A stretch of DNA of 64,000 bases from Achatina immaculata. Lineage: Eukaryota > Mollusca > Gastropoda > Stylommatophora > Achatinidae. Under the pieces are notes generated by a model, which had not been told where the DNA came from, ran no database searches, and was given only the letters and a program-made list of their open reading frames with translations. This document shows positions 37,801-49,800 of the stretch, in pieces; the stretch's first letter is position 1, and every line of letters starts with the position of its first letter. The DNA lies in contig CM019700.1 in NCBI GenBank assembly GCA_009760885.1, positions 5,422,488-5,486,487 on the forward strand. Direction: 5' to 3'. The translations under genes were made by a program, and so were the position numbers.

Positions 37801-40800
37801 GAGATAAAGAAACCTGGGAAACAAAGCCCCAAGTGTGTTGAGTTTCAGGATGAATACGTGGAATAACATAACAGTTTCATGGCTCTAGCTCATTTTCTTC
37901 TTGGTTGGGCCAGTAACTTTTCAGCACTCCCTCACATTAGATGGAAAGACAACACAGAAGAGGATATAAAGGAAATAGGTGTCACCAACTGGGGTGAGAA
38001 GATTAGGAACAGAGGAATGGAGGCAAAATTTTTCTGCAGCAATCAGCCTTAATGGCTTGGAAAGCTGAAGAAAATATATATATATATATAATATATATCC
38101 TGGACATATAAAAACACCAAAAGATGTTCTCAGAGAAGATGCAAAATGCTAAAGACCAGTCAACTCTCCTTTTACCAAACAAAAATGTCATGAATATAAA
38201 GAAACATTAAAAACAATTATAATAAGCACAGTCACCATGCTTTTACTAGGAAACAACCAGAGGTCTATAATTAGTTTACACATTAGCTGAAAGATGTGGG
38301 TGATGGTTGGGACATGTAGTGGTTAGTGCACTCATCTAGCAACCGAATGGTCGAGGGTTCGAATCCCCAGCTGGGATTTTTTTTTCCGACCAATACAGCT
38401 CTGAGGTCGACCCAGCCTTGTAAAATGGGTACCAGAGAAAATCTGGGAAGGAAAGGCAGCAAGGAAAGGAACTGGCCACCCTACCTCATATACTGATAGC
38501 CCAGCATAATGAGGTCTCTAACGCTTCATCCCCTACAGCATTTTCTATGGAACTATCTTTACCTTTTTTTTTACCTTTACATTAGCTTAAAAAATGAACC
38601 AGCAAAAAAAGCCCCATAAAAGATACGATTTTTAAAAAAAATGTGATTACTTCTTTCTTTTTTTTTTCACAAAGCTATATTTCCAAGCCTACAAACTCCC
38701 ATAGTAAACTGACCAGAAACTGAGAGGAAAGTTAGTGCAGACTGAACATTCTTCATATCACTTGTCCAAGTGAAACAATAAATGAACAGATTTAGCTGCT
38801 CCATAGTTTCTCCATAGGAACAGAGAGAGAATCCCAAAACAAGCTTTCAAGTGGAACCGAAGAAAAGAGGTCGACCATGTGAAAATCTAAAATGGACGTT
38901 GTTAAGAAAGGCCGGTTTAGTGGGCATAACATCCTTTGATGAGGTTGAAAAGCTTGCCGAAAATAGGAAAACTTGGCAAACAACCATACGGGTCCTATGT
39001 GATGTTTAATGGGAAAGATGTAAGAATAGTTGTCTTGTATCCCTTGGTAAGAATGAAAGACTCGCTGAAAACAATAAAACATGGCAAACTACACTGCAAG
39101 CCCTATGTGACGTTTAACATGCACGGGAAGGATATAAAATGTAAGACAGTTGTCCTGTGACCACATCCTGTAGGTGCCTTATCTGTATGACAACCATCTT
39201 TTCTGCTATCATCTTCATCAGCATTTGAACTAGGACAATGACCACTTAAACAAAAGCTATAACGTTGTTATCAGATCACATTTATAACTTTCTTCCACCT
39301 TCATTATTATCTGGCACTCCCTGCTGAATCTTCTTGATTGCCTAATGCATGGACAGTGCTCTTCCTTTCCAGTTAATCTGTGGTCACGATGAGATTTGCC
39401 AGTTTACTGCTCTTCCCACCACAAAGCTCCTCCACAAATTGTTGTTGTTCGACCATCGTCTTTGCTGATGACCACAGCTTCATCTAGGTCTAAATAGGGT
39501 GAGGTGTGTCCGCACGTGACCAACTAGCCCTATACGAGCTTTGAAAGTTTTGCCACACACGGAACACATATGTCCAGATTCAGTTGTGGGTGCTTGTGCT
39601 GCCTTGGCTTTTTGCATTGCGCGTTTGTGCTGGGCACTTTCAATTCTTGACCACTCTGCTCTCTGGGCACCCAGGGTGGTTAAAGCCCTCCATGATGGGC
39701 AGCGGGCTTGTGCCTCCACAAATACAAGAGAATTGTCAACACATGACAGCAGATGACAGATATACTGACAGGGTCTTAAAGACAGATACAGATGACAGTG
39801 ACAACATACTGATACAAACCTTGTCTCTGATTTCTTCATCATTTGCACTAATCGAAGCAAATGCTAAAAAAGCTGCCCTCTTCATTTCACTTCCCCAGTC
39901 CACTTCCTATAATTAAAATCAAATCAGAAATTATGGAAATAAAATATAAATACAGATATCTAATCAACATCAATAATACCTATTAATGAATTACTATCTT
40001 AACATCAACACCCTCTTTAATATTAATGAATTACTATCTAAAATCAATGTTACTATTTCAACATTAATGAAATACTATCTATTTAAAATCAAAATTACCT
40101 TTTAAATATTAATGAATATCTAATTAACATCAATATTACATTTGAAATATTAATGAATGTCTGACAAACAGAAGATGAAAATCAGGATAATTAAGAGTAC
40201 TGTCCTAAGTGTGCTGCTCTATGGAAGTGAATAAATCACCAAATCTACAGAAAACAAACTAAATTTCTTCCTAAATGTTTACGAAGGATTAAAAGAATCT
40301 ATCTGTTGCCCTGCTGACTGACGCTGGCTATTATGCTTTCCCACAATTCCCTGCTCTGAGCGCTGATTATAAGCTGTCCCGGTGTGTTCTTTGTCCGTGC
40401 CATCTGGTAAATCCATCCAGAATTTTCTCCCTCTGTCCATTACAGTCTTTTCTGTCTTCTATCTTTCCAGCTGTTACAATGTTGCCTCAGCATAAAACAT
40501 GTCATACAAATCTGGATTGTCTTTTCCTGACTTTTGTTCTTGTTTGTCTCGTCTCTCCAGCTTCTCTCAGAACCTCCTCATTTGATCTTTGCTGTCCATG
40601 ATATTAAAAGAACATCTTGGCCAAAACACCGTAAGAAATAACACCTTGTTGGCAGAAATGCAGATGAAGCCACTGACAGCGATTATTGAGGAAAGATGTG
40701 GGTGATGGTTGGGACATGTGCTTCAGACGACTGATGACTCATTCCCAAAACTAGCACCAAGATGGACACATCAGGGGAACAGGAGCAAGGGTAGACCAAA

Positions 40801-43800
40801 GAGGACATGGAGAAGAAGAACAGAGAGGATGCTGAGCAACAGAGGGCTCACCTGGGCAAGAGTGGATAAAAAAAGGTGAAGTATACCTTTGCCAAAAACC
40901 CTTCCAAAAGTCTTATGTGGCTTGGGCACTTAAGGTTCTGAGAGAGAGAGAGAGAGAGCGTACAATTGGAAGAAAAAAAAAATGGGATACAAATGAACTG
41001 GTCACGGACTCCAAGACCTCAGGCCCACTGCTGATGAGATATGGGTCAACAAGTTTCCTATCAAGATGAAATTTCTCAAGAATTCAAGCATGCCACTGTA
41101 ACCTGCCTCCTACCCAACTCATTTCTACAAAATCTGAAAAGGCTACACTACAGCGGTGACGTCAGCCTGAACTACAAAGGAGCATACCTTCTGATCACAG
41201 GAAGAAACCTTCTTGACATCCTTGTAGTGTAGATAATTAGTGAGCACACTGATCAGGTGGTCTGTGATACTGGCAATCACTTGCAGCTCTGGATCTGCTT
41301 CTATAAGATAAGCCAAGGTCTCTGCCCCCTTTACATTTTCATCCAGCGGCCTATCTCGCTTGCACATGCGGGCAAGAGTTCCCAAGGTCTAAAATTAATT
41401 CACGAAAAATTACTTTTAACGACAGAATAATGAACAATTTATTCACAAAACTGATGAACTGATGATTACTGGTACAGTTATCTCAGTCAGTCAGTCATTT
41501 GCATGTACCTTGCGGAACTTTGCCTCCTGTAGGCTTCTCGGTTTATTTCACATCCTTTAAATGCTGGTTACTGGTACAGTTATCTCACAGCCTTTAAATG
41601 CTGGTTACTGGTACAGTTATCTCACAGCCTTTAAATGCTGGTTACTGGTACAGTTATCTCACAGCCTTTAAATGCTGGTTACTGGTACAGTTATCTCACA
41701 GCCTTTAAATGCTGGTTACTGGTACAGTTATCTCACATCCTTTAAATGCTGGTTACTGGTACAGTTATCTCACATCCTTTAAATGCTGGTTACTGGTACA
41801 GTTATCTCACAGCCTTTAAATGTTGGTTACTGGTACAGTTATCTCACAGCCTTTAAATGCTGGTTACTGGTACAGTTACCTCACAGCCTTTAAATGCTGG
41901 TTACTGGTACAGTTATCTCACAGCCTTTAAATGCTGGTTACTGGTACATTTATCTCACAGCCTTTAAATGCTGGTTACTGGTACAGTTATCTCACAGCCT
42001 TTAAATGTTGGTTACTGGTACAGTTATCTCACAGCCTTTAAATGTTGGTTACTGCTACAGTTATCTCACAGCCTTTAAATGACAGACTTTGAACTCACAA
42101 TCATTCTGATCAGTTCTTTATAGGAACTACAAAAAAAAAAAACAACCAATTCATTTATCCAAGAAGACAGAACTCCAGAAACAGTAAAGGAGTACAAAGA
42201 AGATGATTAGCAGGTCAGCACCTTAACCACAGAGTCATTCATAACCCTGGAAGATGCATTAATAACTATTTCAATACCCATAAATCCCTGGAAGGTCAGA
42301 GACCACATGGGGCCTGCTAAAGCACCATCAGTGATACGAGTACCCGCAAAAGGAGGTTTAAGCAAGAGGTTTAACTGAAAATAAAGCAGGAGGTTCAGAA
42401 ATGTTGCTCAAACACAGGCTGACCAAGTTTTCCAAAGCTCACTGCTCCAATCTTTCAATCTGGGTGAAATTATATAGTAAACACATTGTTTACTAGACAG
42501 CAAAGACATGAAACTGTGTACAGCACAATGCAATGCTGTCTTGTAGCTAGGCCAAGAAAAGAAAAAGACATTTATCATTACATCACACTAATCATTTATT
42601 GGTTATAGTTACAATATTTTGTACTTATTTGTGCTTTAAGTAATAAATACTTTAATTTGAAGCTTCCACTGTCCATTTTTGCCACCTGGCCTATTACTTT
42701 CAATATGGTAAAAGGTAAAGTAAAATTCCCATTTCCACACCATTAAGTTATATTGGAGAATACGGTGTTAGGCCAGTATTTTCCATGACCTTCGGCACAT
42801 GAAAATGTGATGTGGCCAGTATCACGCCCGGCCCGCTTTACCTTCCAAGATTTCTCTGGTACCCATTTTTAGAGGCTGGGTGAAATCCCGGGGCCTTTTT
42901 GGTGTGTACCAGAAAAAATCCCATGTCTGGGACTGAACCCGGTACCGCCTGATTTGTAAACCGAGCTCCTAACCACTCAGCTAACCAGGCCGCACTTTCA
43001 ATCTGGTAAGTCTCACAAAATGAGGACCCTGAAAACTAATAGTTCAGATGTAACTGCCACAGATTATTTCGTGCCGCAGGATGGTCGAGTTTTTTTTAAA
43101 AGATTCAGAATCGAGAAGTGCGCCGCCTTCTCAGTCTTGCCTTAGTTTCCTTCCATAAGTGTCAGGTGCTTGTTTGTTCATCTTGCTAAGAATGGATACT
43201 GTAAAAGTGGGTATAAAACTTGTTACTTTCATATGTACTGTAAAACCCCTACAAATTTACTGCACTTGGCTTCCTGGACAAGTCTTCCATAAATGTTAGT
43301 TAAACATGCCTGCTTCATACCTTGCGGCTGATAATTGGATCAGATGCTGGAATGGCTCCACCACGATGTAAGTAAGTGAGAACTTTAGCAGCTGCCATCT
43401 GCATCTCGGATGGCTTATCCCGCCCCATCAGCTCAACAAACACCTGGACAAGATTTGGCTCTACAAGACACAGAGATCAGAAACACGTCTGCAAATAACT
43501 TAGTAATACACAATAATTAGTGTATAAGTATACAACTATTTACGAAGCACTGCACTAAAGCTGTGATACCAAAATGTATAAACTAGGAAAAAAAAAGCAG
43601 GAAAAGCTTTATTACTTCACAACTACAAAGCTGTGACGTTTCGGAGTGAGACTTAATCATACAAACACACACAGGATGAAGAATTAGAGAGAAGAGATAA
43701 AGTATAAATTCACATGAATCCTATGTATAAAATGAGTATAGCACTTAGCTATAACTTGAAAGAATATGTAGCTTTTCTGACGCTCGTTCAGAAATGCGCC

Positions 43801-46800
43801 CGTTCAAAATGTGCTACGTTCAAAATGTGCTCGTTCAGAAATGTACAGAAATGCACATGGTGGAGCACAGAGAATGTTTAAATAGAGACTTGTGATGTGT
43901 GATAGGTGGATCGTAACTGAGGGTAGTGGGTGTGGGCAAACTGTTGAGGGGAGAGAGAGTGACACAATGGTAACCTAGCCAGGAGAAGGTGAAATAAGTG
44001 ATTATGGCTGGGGCAGAGGGGCTGTAATGTGACGATGTAAATAACTGCTCAACTGCTCACCATAAGAGTATCTGCCTGGACCTGAGAGTAAGATGTTCTG
44101 TACAGCAGATGCCAAGAACATGCTGGAGCACACAATATTATGTTGGACTGGATTTCAGTGGCTAACTGTACAGACCCTGAGTAGATTCCCCCAAAACCAA
44201 GCTTTTTTGACTGACTCCACCACGATGGAGCCAACAGTGAGCTCTACTCATTCTGCAACCCTGTTCCTGGGCCACCAATGAGAAGGATGGTCAGCTCTGG
44301 TTCACCAGCCCCCAACAACCATACTGTAACTGGCACAACTCTCATTTCCCACCCACCAATCACTGATGATGTGATATAATGTTTAACTATTATAACTGAC
44401 AAAACAAAATGCTGAAGTCGGAGACACTGGACCAGTGCAGTCTAGATAGGCAACCACCACTCACCCGATGGGGACATATTCATATCCAAATCACGTTGAG
44501 GTTTTCCGGTGAGAAAGTCTAACTCTGGACTGGATGGGCAACCACCTCTCACCCAGCGGGGATATACTGATATCCAAAACACGTCGAGGTAGTCCAACCC
44601 TAGACTAAACTAGTGCAACGAAAACCACAGTGTCACGCAATGCTGCTTCTGTGACCCACCAAGAATATAGGCCCAAGCCCCACGGTACTCTCAGCCTCCA
44701 TCCTAAACGAGACTATCGCGAGAACCACAGGAGTAAATTCAGTAGAATCATGAGGCGATCTTGAAGATGGAAGCAAACGAAGAAGAAGATAACTGACAAA
44801 CATAAACATACACCATCAAACACAATAACCACCTTTCATACTTTGCCACATGCTATTTTATGCATCCCAAATTTTTTTTCCTGAAAGTGCCTGTCAACTC
44901 CAAGGAATGCAGGAGCAGAACTATCTTCTTGCCCGTAGACAATGAATTGTAAACCAGCTACTGTTTCGGACTAGTCAACTTCAGACCTAAGTAGTTGGCA
45001 CCCAAAACCAAAGACTCCAATTCCTATATGCTGCTACTGTCTGAATCCAGTTCCTACTCCACCCCCACCCCCATAAACAGTACAATTCTACAGATTCCAC
45101 ACAAAAATGAACTGTACTCTGGTCTTCAATTTTCCAACTCTCAACTCCTTCATAAACAGTACATTTCCATCAACTCCAACTCACCCAAAAGGATTAATGA
45201 AAAAGATTTTAAATATTCTGGAAATAGTTATAACTAGTCACAAAAAAGACGAGAGACAAAAATGATGCAAGTAAAAAAGAAATGGTAAGTTAAAGGTAAA
45301 ATCCCTGTTTCCATGCCTTTAAAGTATATTGGGGAAGACAGTGTTAGGCCCATATTTCCACATCCTTCAGAACATGAAAGTGTGGTGTGGGAAGTATCAG
45401 GCCTGGCCACATTACTTCCCAGATTTCTCTGGTACCCATTTTTAGAGGCTACACACAATAATTAGTGCATAAGTATGTAACTATACACAGAGCCATTGTA
45501 GCAAAGCTGTGATACCAAAATGTATAAACTAGGAACAGCTTTATTTCCGAAACGTCACAATTGTATATTCGTCAGGGTAATAAAGCTGTTCCTACTTTTT
45601 TCCTACTTTATACATTTTTGGAGGTTGGATGGAGCCAGAGGCTTTTCTTGACATGTACCAGCAAAAAAAAAACATACCACTGCTGAGACTTGAACCTGGT
45701 ACCACCAAATAAGCAACCCAAGTGCTTAACTACTTAGCTAACCAAACCACCAAAGAAAAATAAAAGGCTACTGATAAAATTTCAATTCTTACAATATGAA
45801 AAAAAAAATCTATTTGTATTATTTCCCACAAATTCTATCCCCCCCCCCCCAACAAATTCTCCCACAAAAAAAAAACACACACACACACACCCCCCCCCCC
45901 CCCCCACAAAAAAAAAGTCAGACATAAAAATCAGTCTTCAGAAAAATGAACTGGCCTCACATGCTGCAACAAATACATCAATGATTCCAAACAGTTGGCC
46001 ACACTTACCTGCTACCACTGCGGCACACACAGTTGGATTCTTATAGCAGATGATAGCAAAACACCTGAGAGTCGACCACACTTACCTGCTACCACTGCGG
46101 CACACACGGTTGGATTCTTATAGCAGATGATAGCAAAACACCTGAGAGTCGACCACACTTACCTGCTACCACTGCGGCACACACAGTTGGATTCTTATAG
46201 CAGATGATAGCAAAACACCTGAGAGTCGACCACACTTACCTGCTACCACTGCGGCACACACGGTTGGATTCTTATAGCAGATGATAGCAAAACACCTGAG
46301 AGTTGGCATCTGAACCTTGTAAAACGCACACGTGAGCAAGGGCGACAGAACACTAAGAGTGTTGCTCTCCAGCAGGTACATCTGGTGATCTCTGGTCTGT
46401 TGGAGTGAGCAGAAATCAATTACTAGACTCTTAACCACAAAGAAAAATCCAAGAATCTTATTCCTGCCATGTACAAAATTTGTTTTCAAAAACTGTCAGC
46501 CAGTCATTCATTTGCATGTCCCATGCGGAACGTTGCCTCCCTAACAGCACTCCTGCAGGCCTCTCGGTTGTAAGCAAGATGTCCTGCTGCTGATGCATCC
46601 ATTTGCAGATTATCAACGAAAAAATTGTATGTAAAAAAAAAAAAAAAATTGCATCTAAAATTTGTGAATAAGAAATTTATTTTTTAAAAAAACTGTCTTT
46701 GTCATGTCTTCTATCTCCATGGAACTGTCAGCTGGTGTCCTCTGCAGCCGATAACTTCAAAGCATCACATCAGCGTCAGAGAAGGTTATGGCAGCTATAT

Positions 46801-49800
46801 TTTCAGTCCCGAAGTGCAAGTAAAAAGAAGGGGACGTCCAGTACTTCTTTAGCAGGCTCCACTGCCATTGGGACTATCCTTGCCTCGTTAGTCAAGCTAT
46901 ATGCATATTTGTTTGTGCTCCTGGCAACATACAGGTGACTGTCATTCTGCACTGTTCCAAGACCTCAGCTAAGTATTATTTCATTTATATTTTTCATTTT
47001 TTATTATTTCATTCACATAAGATTCATGTGATCCTATACTTTATCTCCTCTCTTTGATTCTTCATCCTGTTTGTTTCTGTTTGAAGAAGGCTTGCACTGA
47101 AACATCACAACTCTGTAGTCGCTAAATAATAAAGCTATTCCTACTTTTTTCTTAGCTTATACACAAGAGTCTGCATATGTGTTCTTGATATCTCGGTATT
47201 CAGGCTCATTGCAGGAAGTAGACTCTGAGTTATCGTCACTTTCATATTCTGACATCACTCACAGATAAACCACATTTTTTTGGTGGTTCATTTTACCTAC
47301 TAACGGTTAAAGGTAAAAGGTAAAATCCCAGTTTCCAGGCCATTAAGGCATATTTGGGGACATGGTGTTGGGCCTGTATTTCCAAGACCACTTGTACATG
47401 AAAGTGTGATGTGGTCAGTCTCATGTCTGGTTTTTGTTTACCTTTCCAGACTTCTCTGTTGCCCATTTTTAGAGCTTCAGTGGACCCTGGAGCCTTTTTT
47501 GGTGTGTATCAGAAAAAAATCCCGCTGCTGGGACTTGAACCTGGTACCATCGGATTAGTAGACCAAGCACCTAACCACTCAGCTAACCAGGCCGCCCACT
47601 AATGGCTAATTTGCTATAAATAAGAAATAACATGGACTTCCATGCTACAAGTGGTTGTTACATTAGCCTCCCCCCCCCCCGGCCAATAGCATGAGCAGCA
47701 TCTGCAGTGACCCAGGTACTTACATGGAATAGTTATAACAATCTAACTCTTTCCACACGTTAAGATTTCAACTACCTAATTGACTAGTTTTTCTGCATGG
47801 ATGGGTTATGTAAAGGTAAGGTAAAATCCTCCGTTTCCATGTCATTAAGCCATATTTGGGAATATGGTGTTTGGCCCATATTTTCCATGACCTTCAGCAC
47901 AGGAAAGTGTGATGTGGCCAGTATCACCACCTGTCCGCTTTACCTTCCCAGATTTTGCTGGTACCCATTTTCAGAGGCTGGGTGAACCACGGGGCCTTTT
48001 TGGCATGTACCAGAAAAAAGAATCCCACTGCTGGGACTTGAACCCGGTGCCACCGGATTAGTAAACCGAGCGATGTAAAGGTAACCCCATTATGCCATTA
48101 ACACACCTAGCTGATGTGGTGTTAGCATCTATATTTTTCTTGACCTGTCGGCACACTACAGGGTGACGTCGTCAGCATCACGCCTGGCTACCTTTCCTTT
48201 CCTAACTCTAGAAGAACCCAAGTACCCAGTTCTAGTGCTGGATAACCGGGGGCGCCTCTGGCCAGAGTCAAACCCAGGATATTCACCAAGAGAGGCTAGT
48301 GCACTAAACACTTAGGTGCCAAAGAGTTAACAAAAGAATTAAGGACATGACAAAAGAGTTAACTATTAATCTACACATGATATGACTCATGAACAATTTT
48401 TTTCTATTAAAAAAAAACCATACTGCTGTTTACCAGAAAATGATGTCAAGACTATTTTTAAGCACTGAGCAATTTAAAATTATGAACTCCTGACTACAGA
48501 ACAAAACTACATGACTAAAGTTAATTTATTTTTCATGTTTTGAAAAGCCATTAAAAAAAAAGCTGATTACAGGTTAAAAGTTAAAGAGCTGGTCTCTGTA
48601 TCTTGCTCATGCATGTACCATGTGACAAACACAAGAATCTTTCATAACGTTATTGTTCTGAATGCTACTGGACCCCAAGTTTTGCTAAGAAGCTCGAGTT
48701 CTGCTTAACTGCCCTACAGAAATGATCAGTCAGTCAGTCATTTGTATATCCCTTGCAGAACTTTGCCTCCTTAACAGCTCTTCTGTAGGCCTCTTGGTTG
48801 TGAGCAAGATGCCCTGCTGCTGATGCGTCCATCGCAGATCATCAACGCAATGACAATAAAGATAAAAATAACACCACACCTCTTGGCCTTTTCCTGTGCC
48901 CCATGATAGACAACTAGGCTTCTCTTAAAGCTCCACTTTAATAGTGATCACACTGATTTCTGCCTTGCGGCCAAGCTAATTTTGATGAATTCTGTTTCTT
49001 GAGAGTGTGGCAATGGATGGTCTCGGCTAGCCATGGTTTGTCTGTTCTGGTATCATAACAGACACCTCTTCTTGTGAAGTCTCAACTACAAGACAAAACC
49101 ACATGACTACAGGCATTTTATTTTCTTTTTTTTTTTTAAACCACTTATTCGGCCAGTGATATGAAACTTCCTGTATCATCTTCCTCATTATTACTGTATT
49201 GCAAAAATAAATAAAGCCCACAGATATCTACCTACCACACAAGCTTTCTCAATGATGGTTGCAATGCACTCTTGACATACAACAGAACAAGGGATCAAGC
49301 TCAGAAGATGAGGAATATATGTACCATCAAACTGATTTCCCTGATTTAGAAAAAAAAAAAAATCATATAAATTACAACATTCAGCAATTTGATTACAGAA
49401 TTCATCACAAAGTTGATTGAAAAATGAATTATTTAAATATTTGTGTCAATATTTTTCCAAGCAAAATCTGACTTGACCTTTTACAAAACCATACACTGGT
49501 TTAGTCTTGTTTCCTTATGACAGATTTTTTTCAGTGGTAAAACGTTGTTGTACTAAAGTCAGGCCTGAATACTTGGACTGATATATGCATAAGGTGGTAA
49601 CACTTGGTGAAAAGTCTGTTTCTTAGTTCAGGAGACTGGGAAAATCACTGTAGAGTATTTTAGGAACAAAGTGCTTCTAATCCAATAGTTTGCCCATGTT
49701 TCACGATTCTGTGGCATTAGCTGCCTATCTATTTCTCTTTCCTTCCTTCTTTCCATCGTCCATCCATCTATACATCAGTTCACAGTTACAAACTGCAGCT

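Noticed and set aside
39541..39916. Plus-strand open frames over exon 10 and the LINE end
   Set aside because: Antisense to well-supported minus-strand coding text.
46004..46239. CRISPR-like or regulatory direct repeats
   Set aside because: Contiguous 77-bp tandem copies of exon and donor sequence without spacers, in a eukaryotic gene.
19725..48325. tRNA genes at the box A/box B heads
   Set aside because: All are followed by the same non-tRNA body and lack a clean cloverleaf with acceptor pairing, so they are SINE heads, not tRNA genes.
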